DNA of 64,000 nt from Ariolimax columbianus (GCA_036924085.1 JAVGWX010000011.1:14246818-14310817), one strand, 5' to 3'. Positions 11,835-23,344 are shown, counted from the stretch's first letter. Notes: generated by a model from the letters alone, not told the origin. Translations and numbers: made by a program.

Positions 11835-12205
11835 CAAACCTTTACTGAACCCGTCATACATTCACAACAGTACAACTGGTATGGGCCACACCTTTACTGA
11901 ACCCTTCACACATTCACAGCAGTACAACTGTTATGGGACACACCTTTACTGAACCCATCATACATTCACAACAGTACAACTACTATGGGACAAACCCTTA
12001 CTGAACCCTTCATACATTCACAACAGTACAACTGTTATGGGCCACACCTTTACTGAACCCTTCACACATTCACAGCAGTACAACTGTTATGGGACACACC
12101 TTTACTGAACCCATAATACATTCACAACAGTACAACTACTATGGGACAAACCTTTACTGAACCCTTCATACATTCACAGCATTACAACTGGTATGGGACA
12201 AACCT
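11835..12205. repeat. 52-bp tandem repeat, ~7 units, sharing a block with the 69-bp array
   Basis: The unit contains ACAGTACAACTACTATGGG and ACAAACCTTTACTGAACCC and CATACATTC. The CAACTACTATGGGACAAACC block is shared with the neighbouring 69-bp array. Two types (GGGCCACACC and GGGACAAACC) alternate in a pattern suggesting multi-unit duplication. Confidence 0.85.
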
Positions 12206-13072
12206 CGATTTACTCGAAAAATAAATGAGGGCTTGTCATTTATTGTTTACAGACCTATACTCCACAGGAAGCGGCGGAAGTTTCTTGACGGAAAGGCTGG
12301 TACATTATAAGTTCAATAGTGACAAGGACTGCAAGACAAGTATTTTTGAACTTACGAAACAAAACACACATCAAACTGTTGAAAATTAAGTTTAACAATG
12401 GGCATTCAGTTGACGAAAGCGCCTCGCTGCAAGGAAGAGACGAGTTAACTGATACGTGAGCTGTATTGTTCCACCGTAAATTTACAACCTAGAACAGAAG
12501 CAACAAGCCAAAACATAACAGAAGGTAGTTTCAGTGGAAGGATATGCCAAGTTTAAAATAAATAATAACTTAAAGAAGGTTATTTCCGTTGCTGAAGTAC
12601 GATGGTGGCGGAGGGAGGGTGGAGTGAGAACGGTAGTTGGAGTGTTTCTAAGGTTGAAGGAACAAATGCTACTTGAACTTGCAGTCGTCGAGAAGTGTAA
12701 ACGCTAGAATTATATTATACTAACGGACTTGTTTAAACTGCTTTGTCTATTAAATGCAAGGTGCACGTGGCCACGATGCGATGTAGGCTCGAGTGGAAAC
12801 ATCTCAACTTCGGTCGTTTGGCCATGTCTGCAGAATGGAAGAAGATCGGCCAACATGGGAAGCAAATGGTCAACGATCGAGACCCTGGGGATGAACCAAA
12901 GTCCATTTGAATCACAAGATAAGACCTTTTATAAGAAACATCGGAATAAACCAGATTAAGAACCAGATCAAGAGGATAACATAATAGAAAGATCTAGAGA
13001 GCTATCTGGAAACCCCCTATACAGGGTAGAAGAGGAGCGACTAGGGAAGGTAATTGTGGATATGTGTTTGTG

Positions 13073-13077
<5 letters not shown>
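12206..13077. other. No intact gene; possible LINE scrap near 12760-12950
   Basis: Mostly unrecognised. At 12760-12950 one frame gives short strings reminiscent of LINE C-termini (a CLQNGRRSANMGSKW-like stretch), too weak to annotate firmly. Confidence 0.35.
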
Positions 13078-13121
<44 letters not shown>

Positions 13122-13130
13122 GAACGCACG
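13078..13130. repeat. (CA)n microsatellite
   Basis: An almost pure CA run preceded by TATATATA. Confidence 0.95.
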
Positions 13131-13164
13131 CACACACAGACAGAGAGACGAACTCTTCCACTTA

Positions 13165-13330
13165 ACAGAACAACGTCTTTAAACTGGTTTAGAAGGCACT
13201 CATCTAAAAAAAAAAAGAATTATGATCATGCAATCTAGTCTTGAATGCATTGACACTGTCTGCACTATTTCCTGTGACAATGCATTCCAAACATTCAACA
13301 CTCTCTGACAAAAAAAGTAGAGCAAACAAA
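13165..13330 (-). mobile_element. CR1-like LINE 3' fragment
   Basis: AACGTCTTTAAACTGGTTTAG, in part, and TGCATTCCAAACATTCAACA match the CR1-like 3' end at 20932-21655. Read on minus, it keeps the remains of the family C-terminal segment (a VESV…ECIVTGNSADSVNAFKTRL-type string). Confidence 0.65.
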
Positions 13331-13555
13331 CAAACAACAACAAAATCTATATACGGAAGTGTTATGTTACTGTTTGTGTGTCTGCGTATGTTTGTATTTG
13401 CGTCAGGACCAGCGAAAGAGACCTGTCCAATATCCCATACTGTCATTCCGGTTTGTTCTTAGATAAAGGCTGCACCGGCACTGTCTGGCTGACATAACAG
13501 GAATAGATAAAAGAAGGGAAAGAAGTTCTAAAAACTGTGTCGTGTTGAAATAAAA

Positions 13556-14212
13556 ATGTGCACAACCAAAAGACGCAGATATCGCATCCTCGCTGCCCTA
13601 ACACATCACCTGCATGAAGGTAAGATTGACGTGACATGTATCCAGGAAACGCACCTGAACAATAATCACAAATTCTCAATCAGAGGATACCAGACCTTCC
13701 GTCTCGATAGAGAAGGCCACAAAGGAGGGGTCCTGATACTGACCAGAAACTGCATACCGAGTAGCGTGGTATCTGTCAATCACACCGGACAAGCAGAAAT
13801 TGTAGGAGCTGACATAATGGCTCAAGAGACGAAGCTCCGCATTTTCAATCTGTACGGACCACCAAATAGAGACCTATCGCTCTCGAGTATGGAGGTCAGA
13901 GACTCCAACTGCATAGTAGTTGGAGACTTCAACAGTCACTCGGAGAGATGGGGATACTCTGACACAGACAGCAGAGGTGACGAAGTGGAAGATTGGGAGA
14001 TAGATGCAAATCTCTCCCTAATCAATAGGCCGGAGGATAGCCCTAGCTTCTATTCAAGAACATGGCATACCACCTCGACTCCAGATTTGGCTTTCTCCAC
14101 ACAGGACATACACCATAAAATAGACCGCCAGGTGCTAAACCACCTGGCAGGTAGCGACCACAGGCCGATCAGGCTAACCATTGACATGGAAGTAGGCCCA
14201 CAGGAAACATAA
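13556..14212 (+). pseudogene. LINE endonuclease domain
   Basis: The 218-codon stretch is an exonuclease-endonuclease-phosphatase fold that would nick target DNA for target-primed reverse transcription. Visible motifs are IDVTCIQETHL near residues 24-34 (metal-binding Glu), NLYGPPNRD near 98, VVGDFNSHSERWG near 121 (Asp/Asn pair), and GSDHRPIRLTI near the end (catalytic His). It stops at 14210 in frame with the downstream reverse transcriptase, so the stop is a mutation rather than a natural end. The initiator at 13556 is only the first Met; the true start lies upstream or has been lost. Confidence 0.9.
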
Positions 14213-14308
14213 CCGCTGCCACGTTTTAATTACAAACGAGCCGACTGGGACAGATTTGCAATCCTGACAGATGGGCTGTGTGAAACCATCAACACACGAA
14301 ACAACAAA

Positions 14309-15913
14309 ATGAAGCCCATGGTGGAAAGCCTAAGCAAGGCAATAATGCAAGCCGCCACTGAAACCATCCCAAGAGGAGCTAGGAAAAACTATAAGCCCTA
14401 CTGGAATGATGAGTTGCAGAAAGCGGAAGATGCAGTAACAAATGCTAGGAACATGGCAGACCGAGAACAATTCATGGAGGCAAACATCGCCCTCAAAGCC
14501 GCCACAACGAAATACAAACACACTCTCAAGCAAACAGCAAGAGAAGGCTGGAAAAATAAAATGGAAAACCTAAACCTGGACAAAGACGGGAACAAGCTAT
14601 GGAAGCTAGTCAGAGCCATGAATGACGAAACCCCGTCAAACAAACATATTACCATCAAGCAGGGCGAAAACTTGCTCACAGGTAAGAAAGCCGCAAACGC
14701 TTTTGTCGATCACTATGCCAGAGCAAACCACATCGAGGTCCCTGCAGATAAGCATACATACATTAGTGAAGAGTTAAGGGGGCACGACAACATGAATACG
14801 GCACCTGAAGAGCACATGGTGGCCAAATTAACAATGCGCGAAATGGAAGAGGCTATGAGAACATTAAAGAAAAGGAAATCTCCCGGAAAAGACGGGATAA
14901 CAAACGAAATGCTGATGGGGCTGGGCCAAACAGCGAAGAGGAAACTGCTGTCGGTCCTGAACCAAAGCTGGAAAAGGGGAATTGTACCCCAGGCATGGAA
15001 AGACGCAATACTGGTAGCAGTACCAAAAACAGGAAAGGACAAAACAGATCCAAATGGATACAGGCCCATATGCCTACTGAGCAGTGTCGGCAAGCTGATG
15101 GAACGGATGATAAACACCAGACTGATGTGGCATCTGGAAGAAAAACGAATACTAATTCCACAGCAAGCCGGCTTTAGACAGCACAGATCCACTGAGGACC
15201 AGGTCATCCTCATAGCCCAGACGATAGAAGATGCCTACCAGGCACAGAAACACACAGTAGCTGTTTGGGTGGATCTGGAAAAGGCATTTGACAAAGTCTG
15301 GAAAGACGGACTTAGAGTAAAGCTAAGAAGAAGTGATGTTTGTGGGAAAATGTTCAAGTGGATCAACCACTACCTCAAACAAAGAACGGCCAGAGTCCAA
15401 GTACAAGGACAGATGAGCAAAAAGGTGACACTCGAGCAGGGAGTACCCCAAGGGGGAGTACTGTCACCCACACTCTTCCTGGTATATATAAACGACATTA
15501 CAGAGAATATACCAAGGAGAGTCCATAGCTCAATGTTTGCAGACGATCTGGCTATGTGGACCTCTGAAAAGAATCTCACCATAGCAAGAAATCGGATGCA
15601 GACGGCCCTAACATCGCTGGAAGAGTGGGCGAACTCATGGCTGGTCAAAATAAACGAGGAGAAAACCACATGCACAATATTCTCGCTCTCATTAAAACCC
15701 CAAAATACCAAATTAAGTCTAAATGGCAAATTCCTGCAGCCAAACGACAACCCAACCTATCTGGGAGTCACATTTGATCGGCGCATGACATGGAAAAGTC
15801 AGATCGAGAGAAACCGAATGAGAGCCAGAGAAAGAATGGCAATCATGAGGAAACTTGCTGGCACAAGCTGGGGAGCAGACGAAGGCATACTAAAGAAACT
15901 GTACACTGGATGA
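14309..15913 (+). pseudogene. LINE reverse transcriptase domain
   Basis: The 534-codon stretch copies element RNA onto nicked chromosomal DNA. It runs through the LINE finger motif KSPGKDGITNEML near residue 191 and NGYRPICLLSSVGKLMERM near 248, then motif A VDLEKAFDKVW (Asp at residue 322). Motif B is GVPQGGVLSPTLFLVYI, and the catalytic FADD box lies at residues 410-413. A thumb region with PTYLGVTFD follows. All catalytic residues look intact. The frame is the same as the endonuclease and continues past the TGA at 15911, so the original protein was one ORF2-like polypeptide. Confidence 0.93.
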
Positions 15914-17219
15914 GTGAGACCAGTGCTCGAGTATGGCATTGCGGCATGGACAACAGCAGCAAAGGCGAACATCGATAAAGTTAGCAAACTTCAAAACCAA
16001 GCCATGAGAATTATAACAGGAGCCATGAAGTCAACGCCAATTGTAGAACTTGAAAAGATTACAAAACTGCAATCCATGACCGATAGAAGAGACTGCAGAG
16101 CCCAGCTGCAGTCAGAGAAACTCCGAAGACTGACTGACCATCCAATGCACCAGAGACTAAACAATTTGGGAAATGGGAAACTAAAGCGAAGAAACTTTGC
16201 AGAAATAGCCAAAGCAAAGATGCACGAAGATCCCATAAACGCACTAACCACACCAAAACCCATCACTACTGTACGAAAACCTACCTGGAGGCAGGATATA
16301 TTTCCAGAGGTGGTAGAAAATATACCAGGCATTGGAAACAAAAACTGCCAGACTGAAAAAGAAAGGAGAGATACTACCCTAAGCTTCATATCGAAAAGCT
16401 ACCCAAGCATGGACTGGATCCATGCATACACCGACGGTTCTGTAACAAACACTACACAGAACGGAGGAGCAGGGGTATTCCGGAACCTACTAAAATGGCA
16501 GAAAAATAACACTGTCATTCGCTTCTGGTAAGTACACAAGCAATTTCAGAGCGGTGGCAGAGGCACTGAGGGCGGCAGTGGAAGAAATAGTGACACACAA
16601 CGAAAATGAAAGCCATATAGTCCTGCTTACAGATGCTCTCGCCGTAGTCACAGCGCTAAAAAGCCTGAAAAACACTGAGCTTAATGACTTAAGAGCAGCA
16701 CTCTGCAAACTGTGCCAGCAGTCCGCACCAAAAAGGGTAGTGATACAGTGGGTCCCATCATACTGCAACATCCAAGGCAACGAGGAGGCAGACAGACTGG
16801 CAAAAGAAGGTGCAAGACTACCACAAACAGATACTAGTATGACGTACGAAGAGTCAAAACGGCTTATCAAAGCCAGATACATGACCAAATGGGAAACCGA
16901 ACATACTGGTTACACCAAAAACGATGCCTATTACCAGTTGAACCGAAGAGAGCAGGTCGTTGTCTTCAGACTTCGCACTGGCCACAACAGACTGAGGTAC
17001 CACCTATTCAAAAAATTGAAGATAGGGTGTACCGACGAATGCCCGTGCGGTACTGGTAAAATGACCGCTGAACATCTGCTGCAGAACTGCCCGACATACG
17101 AGGATCAGAGAGAGCAGATGTGGCCATCACCAGTGGAACTGCAAGACAAGCTCTATGGCAGTGGCGACAGCCTCAGGATGATCGCCGCTTTTTTCGAAAA
17201 AATAATGGTTACTGTCTGA
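15914..17219 (+). pseudogene. LINE connection, RNase H and zinc-knuckle region (frameshifted)
   Basis: The frame opened at 15914 carries a linker and the RNase H start, with HAYTDGSVTNTTQNGGAG (first catalytic Asp). It shifts near 16530. The second piece, 16554-17219, supplies AEALRAAVEEI (Glu), LLTDALAVVTALKS (Asp) and WVPSYCNIQGNEEADRLAK. In related elements that last box usually reads SHC, so the His-to-Tyr change may be a lesion. A CPCGTGKMTAEHLLQNCP knuckle (C-C-H-C) follows. The protein ends TVTV* and is followed after ~15 bp by the (GAA)n tail. RNase H assigns the element to the I/jockey-like side of LINEs. Confidence 0.9.
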
Positions 17220-17261
17220 CTGCGTACGAAGAAGAAGAAGAAGAAGAAGAAGCTTCCTCGC

Positions 17262-17537
17262 TGTTGCCGTTGTTGATTAATACCCACGATGCGTAACGTA
17301 ACCTTTTTGTGCGTTCTGAAAAAAGGCTTTAGGTGGCGGACTGCAGTAGCTTTACTCACATCCTGAGCGTGCTGATGACGGGGGACTGATGTCACCACTG
17401 CTGTTGTGCTATGCTTGACGTAATTTGCGTGTCGCTACCTACTACGGTAAACAAGTCGATCCCCACCTCGGTATCCAGACTATCATGTCACAGTTAGTTT
17501 CTCCGTGAGACCTGCATGGAAGTGAGATGAGCTAAAA
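17262..17537 (-). mobile_element. Rep-D element lacking satellite end
   Basis: GTTGCCGTTGTTGATTAATA leads into the body with CTTTACTCACATCCTGAGCG and GTCGATCCCCACCTCGG. It stops where other copies enter the 38-bp repeat. It directly follows the LINE tail. Confidence 0.75.
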
Positions 17538-17593
17538 TAATAAATGTAAAATAGCATCATTTTCAGAACGAATAACGAATAGAATGAAGAAGA

Positions 17594-18032
17594 ATGAAGA
17601 AAGGTGGACTCCCATTTGGATCATAAGCCCCACTTCTGGGTAGGAAAGAATAGCTAAAAAGTAAAGTGGAAAGTGGAATTTCAGCAGAATTAATTAGCTG
17701 GTTGGAAATTGAGTTTTATGAAGACTCCATTGTGCTACGCAGCATCCCGTGAGAGGTGAGGTGGCCAGGGCCCTTCCTTGCTGTTTTTTCTTTGTCTAAC
17801 GCATGCATCAGGTACCAATTTACAGCTGGGTTAACTGGTGAAGCGGTTCCCGATTAAGATCACGCCCCGGATTTTTGTATTCTCCAGACACGATTCGAAC
17901 CGTGGCACGCTGTTACCACAGAAAATAGCGAATTGGTCGCTATGAACTGAGCTATCGCGCCTCTCAGCATGAAGAAAGGTAGACCACCATTTAGATCCTG
18001 AGTCCCATTACTGGGTAAGAATGAATAGCTAA
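17594..18032. repeat. 64-bp direct duplication flanking a SINE-B copy
   Basis: Bases 17594-17657 and 17969-18032 are diverged copies of one another (ATGAAGAAAGGTGGACTCCC versus ATGAAGAAAGGTAGACCACC, both ending AATAGCTAA). At 64 bp, this is far longer than a normal retroposition target-site duplication. Confidence 0.75.
17658..17968 (-). mobile_element. SINE-B, tRNA-derived SINE
   Basis: On minus, the head is GCGCGATAGCTCAGTTCA (A box TAGCTCAGTT). A B box, GGTTCGAATCG, lies at about the distance expected for a tRNA. The body then carries CAGTTAACCCAGCTGTAAAT and ends CTGAAATTCCACTT. The anticodon stem is not clear enough to name the parental tRNA. Confidence 0.88.
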
Positions 18033-18419
18033 GTATACATTTTATAAAACAGCTAAATAGGGATGTGAATAGGTCTAGCAAGCGCATTAAACAAATTGCT
18101 AACAACGCAAAGAGTGATTTCGAATAGGCTTCCTTAAAAGAGCCATTAACAGTAGATGCTTTATTCTCCGTTAGGGTTGTAATGAAGAATTTGAAAGAAA
18201 CAGTTACTCACTCAGATAGGGAGGAACCAGATCACAGAGTTGCGCCGGGTCATGACGACCAAATAGTTTTAGAATCCGTGTGTCATGACGTAATCTGCCT
18301 TCTGTCTTGGAGGCTACCCTGATGAGGTCGGCTACTCGGTGGTAATAGACTTGGTTCATGAGTTCTGTCAAGTCTATTGGATGACAGAAGGTACAGGTTG
18401 CTGAATGTGGTGATTTCTG

Positions 18420-19935
18420 GGTAGTGATGTGTGTTGTGTTGATGTCTGTGTAGCGATGTATGTGTGATATGATGTTTTGTGCTGTGGTGACGTCTGGTTA
18501 GTGATGTGTGTTGTGGTGATGTCTGGGTAGTGATGTGTTTTGTGGTGATGTCTGGATAATGATGTGTGTTGTGGTGATGTCTGTGTATTGGTGTGTGTTG
18601 TCGTGATATCCGGGTAGTGATGTGTGGTGTGGTGATGTCTGTGTGGGAATGTCTCGGTAGTGATATGTATTGTAGTGATGTCTGTGTATTGATGTGTGTT
18701 GTGGTGATGTCTAGGTAGTGATGTGTGTTGTGGTTATGTCTGCGTAGTGATGTATTTTGTAGTGATGTCTGGGTAGTGATGTGTGTTGTGGTGATGTCCG
18801 GGTAATGATGTGTGTTGTGGTGATGTCTGGGTAGTGATGTGTGCTGTGGTGATGTTTGTGTATTAATGTGTGTTGTTGTGATGTCTGGGTAGTGATATGT
18901 GCTGTGATGATGTCTGTATGGGGATGTCTCGGTAGTGATGTGTGTTGTGGAGATGTCTTTGTATTGATGTGTGTTGTGGTGATGTATGTGTAGTGATGTG
19001 GTGATGTCTGTGTAGCGATGTATGTGTGATGTGATGTTTGTTGTTGGGGTGAAGTCTGGCTAGTGATGTGTGTTGTGGTGATGTCTGGGTAGTGATGTGT
19101 GTTGTCGTCATGTCTGGGTAGTGATGTGTGTTGTGGTGATGTCTGTGTGGGGATGTATCGGTAGGGATGTGTGTTATCGTGATGTCTGAGTAGTGATAGG
19201 TGTTGTAGTGATGTCTGAGTAGTGATAGGTGTTGTAGTGATATCTGGGTAGTGATATGTGTTGTGGTCATGTCTGTGTGGGGATGTCTCGGTAGGAATGT
19301 GTGTTGTGGGGATGTCCGTGTATTGATGTGTGTCGTGGTGATGTCTGTGTAGTGATGTGTGTTGTCATGATGTATGTGTATTGACGCGTGTTGTGGTGAT
19401 GTCTAGATAGTGATGTGCTGTGGTGATGTATGTGGAGTGACGTGTTTTGGTGATGTCTGTGTAGCGATGTGTTTTGGTGATGCCTGTGTAGTGATGGGCT
19501 GTGGTGATGTATGTGTAGTGATAAGTGTGTTGTGGCGATTTCTGTGTGATGTCATGATATGTTTTGTGATGATGTATGTGTGATGTGATGATGTGTGTTG
19601 GGGTAATATCTATGTGATGTTATGATGTATGTTAGGGTGATGTTTATGTGATATGCAGATGTGTGTTGGGGTGAAGTGATACTGTGTGTTAGGGTAATGC
19701 ATATGTCATGTGCTAATGTGTGTTTGGATGATGGGATAATGTCTTTGTGATGTGATGATGTGTGATGTGATGATGCCTGTGTTATGGGATGATGTATGTG
19801 TGATGGTGTCTTTGTGATGTGATGTCTTTGTGATGTGATGATGTATGTCTGACGATGTCTGTGTGATGTTATGATGTCTGTCTGATGTGATATCGTATGC
19901 GTGATGTGATGATGTGTGTTGAGGTGATGTCATAT
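18420..19935. repeat. ~29-bp GT-rich tandem repeat, 1.5 kb
   Basis: The unit is about GTGATGTCTGGGTAGTGATG then TGTGTTGTG. Units vary (GGGTAG, TGTGTATT, TGTGGGGA), and the array decays to a looser TGTGATGTGATGAT pattern after about 19540. The minus-strand open frames at 18863-19270 and 19706-19960 follow from its T/H-rich translation. Confidence 0.92.
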
Positions 19936-20165
19936 TTTTGAAAAAGCGACTTTCTCGCATATATTTTTGGATCCATCTTTACTCTCATGCATTTGAGAGC
20001 AGTACTGTGTTCCAGCTCCTGTTCTTGCCGTTTGATCTGCAGCTTTCTTCTTACCTCTCTGTTTCTGAGATAGTATTAAAATACTTTGTTCTTACTGGGG
20101 TTTTGTTTGAGGTGAATTTTATGGTAGAATAGAACAAGGACATTAAAGGCGTTTATCAATTTATG

Positions 20166-20526
20166 TTCTTCTTCTTCTTCGTTCGTTCTCAATCTCCCGC
20201 TACCAAACCCTAAAAGGGCTTAAGTAGCAGAATGTAGTCCAGAGAACGGAATGCGTTGTGTCGTAGTTTACAGCTTGGCTGCGATATTTGCACCTTTCGG
20301 TCCAACACATCCGACTTCAGCAAGCATTTTTTGAGTACCGGGTTAGCATTCCCTCTTCGATCCCTTCTCCTTAGCCAGTCTGCCCTGCTGCAGCCTGTTA
20401 TCCAGGATCACCGCGTGGAGGTGTAGAAGGGTCTTGGCAGCTATGGTTCGCTGGCCCTGATGCTAGCAGTCAGCTATGGGTCGCTGACCACTGCAGCTCA
20501 TGCGCTGCTCAGCATCTTGATCCCTA
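20166..20526 (-). mobile_element. Rep-G dispersed element, well conserved
   Basis: It starts with (CTT)n and GTTCGTTCTCAATCTCCCGC and ends CAGCATCTTGATCCC. The flanks TATCAATTTATGTTC and TATACATTTCTGTTC may be a decayed duplication. It is highly similar to the 31772 copy, which implies recent activity. Confidence 0.9.
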
Positions 20527-20931
20527 TACATTTCTGTTCGACTTCTTCAAAGGAATTTCTCCGGGCAGCTACCTGTATCATCGGAATAAATTAATTTTGT
20601 CACCTCTGTATCTATGGGCTGATCGCCTGTTGGATGAAGACCAACTGGACACGAACAGATGGCAAAGTTCTGAAATCATGAAAAGGCCAGATAGAAAGGA
20701 GCGCCTGATGGAACGGAACGTGAAGTGTGTACAATCAGTAAGTTAGAGGAACCGCCATTATCTACACGATTCATCATTTACTGAGAGAGGCTGAGCACGT
20801 ATGAGTCTGCCCGGAGTGCAATGGCGTCGGTTCTCAACAGAACAGAAAATATCACATAAATAATAAAACAAAATAAAGATCATGTCTATGTTCAGTGTGG
20901 AATTTTGGAAATATCGTGTTAGGCCCACATT

Positions 20932-21655
20932 GTCTTAACTTAACTTAACTTAACGTCTTTATACTGGTTTAGAAGACCCTGCAGAGTCTGTATACAACCA
21001 GTTACATTTACATCACCTTGCTCTAAAAGCTATGCGCATCCAGTTTATTCTTAAATGCATTAACTGTCTCTGCCTCCACTACCTCCCCTGGCAATGCATT
21101 CCAAGCAGACACAACTCTCTGACTAAACAAATATATCCTAATATCTAACCTGGACCTCTCTTTGGTCAGCTTGTAGCTATGCTCTCGAATTATTGTGGGT
21201 GGCTGTATTTAAAAAAAACTTGTTATAGTCTAATTTATACATTCCTCTGATCATCTTATAAATCTGTATTAAGTCACCACGAATTCTTCTCTCTTCGAGA
21301 CACTGTAGGCCGGTTTTTCTGAGTCGTTCCTCATAACTGTAATCCTGGAATCACACTATCATCTTTGTCGCTCTTTTTTGTATTCTTTCCAGCATGTATA
21401 TATCGCCTCTATGATAAGGACTCCACACCTATACACAGTACTCCAATCTAGGTCTAACTAAAGCTTTATACAGTTTGACGATCACTTCCTTGCTCCTATG
21501 TTTAAAATTTATTTTTATCACATCTAACATTGCATTTGCCTTTTTCACTGCTACCTTATCTTGCTCACTCACCTTGACCAAAGGTACACCAGTAGTGATG
21601 TGGTCAGCATCACGCCGGTCGCTTTGATCTGCCACACTTGCTCTGGTAGCCAATT
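20932..21655 (-). mobile_element. CR1-like LINE 3' end
   Basis: On minus, the C-terminal reverse transcriptase region reads LYKALVRPRLEYCV. Past a stop, MLERIQKRATKMI follows, then RSRLDIRIYLFSQRVVSAW and LPGEVVEAETVNAFKN. This is typical of CR1/Jockey-superfamily C-termini. It ends with a (TTAAG)n-type tail (AACTTAACTTAACTTAACG on +). Several stops are present, so it is a 5'-truncated dead copy. Related fragments lie at 6245, 13165, 36945, 38985 and 53814. Confidence 0.85.
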
Positions 21656-21984
21656 TTGTATTTTCGTTTTAACATTTTCTTTTTAAGGTGGTATGTATTT
21701 CGTAAGTTTGTGTGACTTTGATATGAGCCGAAAGTGCTGTGAACACCGCTTTATTTTTAGCCAAAAGGCAGAGACACGCTGCTACCGACGGCTTGGCTCC
21801 TTTGGTCATAGAACAGGAGGTATTCAACCCCGGCTAAGTGCAAAAAAGTTTTATTATTTATGAAATTCTAATATTAAAAAATAATCATTGGCATTTCGTA
21901 GAAAGAAAAGCAAGCGATTAAAGAAATGATGTGGAGAATTCGAATTAGAAGCGAAACACCGAAAGACATCAATTTAGCAAATCA

Positions 21985-22602
21985 AATATTTTGGACATAA
22001 AGAGACATCTACATGCTTTACTGTCTGAACTGAGCAGCCAACGCAAGATTGTCACGCAGTGGATACCTTCTCATTGTGGACTACCAGGAAACGAGAGAGC
22101 GGACCGACCGGTAAAGAAGGGTGCTGCAGACGAGCAGCCAGATGCACCAGTTTCATACCAACATAAGATAAGGATGATCAAATCAATCAGAAAGCCATCA
22201 ACGTTAACACTAGATGATTACCATAAGATGAATAGACAAGAGCAGACTGTTTTGTTGCGCCTTAGAACAGGAAACAACCGACTCTGCATCCACATGTACA
22301 TAAAAATCAAGATTGGTAACTCAGCCATGTGTACATGCGGATAGGTACCCCAGACAGCAAAGCACGCACTACATAACTGCCCCAAAAATGATGTACAGAG
22401 AAAATCGCTCTGGCCCATAGAAACAACACTGGAAGAGAAACTTTATGGACCTGTATGTGAACTACAAAAGACAGTGAAGTTTATACAAGTTACAACATTG
22501 CAGATATAGACAATATGTTCAAGCGAACGAAAGAAGAAGAAGAAAAAGAAGAAGAAGAAGCAGAAGAAGGACAACAAAAAGAAGAAGAAGAAGAAGAAGA
22601 TA
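21985..22602 (+). mobile_element. Jockey/I-like LINE 3' fragment (RNase H end) with GAA tail
   Basis: The frame at 21991-22344 gives VTQWIPSHCGLPGNERADR, the last RNase H box (here SHC is intact). NRQEQTVLLRLRTGNNRL and CTCG then a stop follow, and HALHNCP completes the knuckle. It ends CAAGCGAACGAAAGAAGAAG, a long (GAA)n tail to about 22602. This is a different subfamily from the 13.5-kb element, but it has the same tail type. Confidence 0.88.
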
Positions 22603-22925
22603 AAGAGACATGATGACCTACTGATAACAAAATGGGAGGAAAAGGTTGAAGGCAAGTAGGCAAAAGGAAGACATTGTTTTAAATTGGAGAGCAGCATCGA
22701 GAGATGGGGCTATGGCAGGTTGTCGGATTGTATCACCAAGGCAAGGAACAAGGAGTGTTGAATGTCTATTTCGGTTAATATTCGATGGTGAAACGGCACA
22801 ACATCTATTAAATCAAATATTCCATTTCTGTGCTAACTTCAGTTCTGCTAGTTGTTCGTCATGACAGCTAAGTTTTGTGTTTAACTATCAGTGTTCGTTC
22901 TTGCTGTTTAAATGATTGGGTTGGT

Positions 22926-23244
22926 TGGTTGGTTGCTAATGCCCACAATGGGTTGGTAACCCTTTTTTTTACGCCCTGAAAAGGACGGAACTTGTGGCAG
23001 AATGTACCAGCTTTCCTGACATCCTGAGCTTGTGTAATGACCCGGATGTGTAATACTTATCTTCATCTGCGTGTCACTTACTACTACGGGGATTACATCG
23101 AACCTCACCTTATTAGCCAGAGTGTTGTCCTCGACAACAGCATGTTCCCAGGACGACCAACGAGGTCAGGTGAGGGTATATTTCTCATGACCCTGGCTAA
23201 CATTGTCTGATCAGTGTGTTTTGCCTGACCAGACGTTAGCCTCA
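22926..23244 (-). mobile_element. Rep-D element with a single satellite unit
   Basis: GCTAATGCCCACAATGGGTT to CCTGACCAGACGTTAGCC. It carries the full body and only about one and a half copies of the 38-bp repeat (GTCTGATCAGTGTGTTTTGC). This may be the ancestral, unexpanded state. Confidence 0.85.
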
Positions 23245-23344
23245 TAGTCCCACTGTTTAGATTAATCAGTTACTTTTATTTTTGTTTTCTTCTGTCTCTG
23301 ACTTTTGATCAAAACGCAGGCTGCTGCTTATTGCATATGTATCG

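Larger units (their letters stand above)
13547..17252 (+). mobile_element. Jockey/I-like non-LTR retrotransposon, near complete, inactivated
   Basis: One element encodes an apurinic-like endonuclease, reverse transcriptase, RNase H and a terminal CCHC-type knuckle, and ends in a (GAA)n tail at 17228-17252. The 5' end looks truncated: the endonuclease lacks its usual first strand, and no gag-like first gene is seen. In-frame stops at 14210-14212 and 15911-15913 and a frameshift between about 16500 and 16555 inactivate it. A near-identical 3' end of the same family lies at 54958-55172 on the other strand. Confidence 0.93.

Noticed and set aside
17870..17965. tRNA gene on the minus strand
   Set aside because: The A and B boxes belong to the SINE-B head. 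The sequence does not complete a convincing cloverleaf, and the same head recurs with a SINE body.
17969..18032. 64-bp repeat as a normal SINE target-site duplication
   Set aside because: The length is several times that of usual retroposition duplications, and the copies have diverged. It is better treated as a separate duplication.
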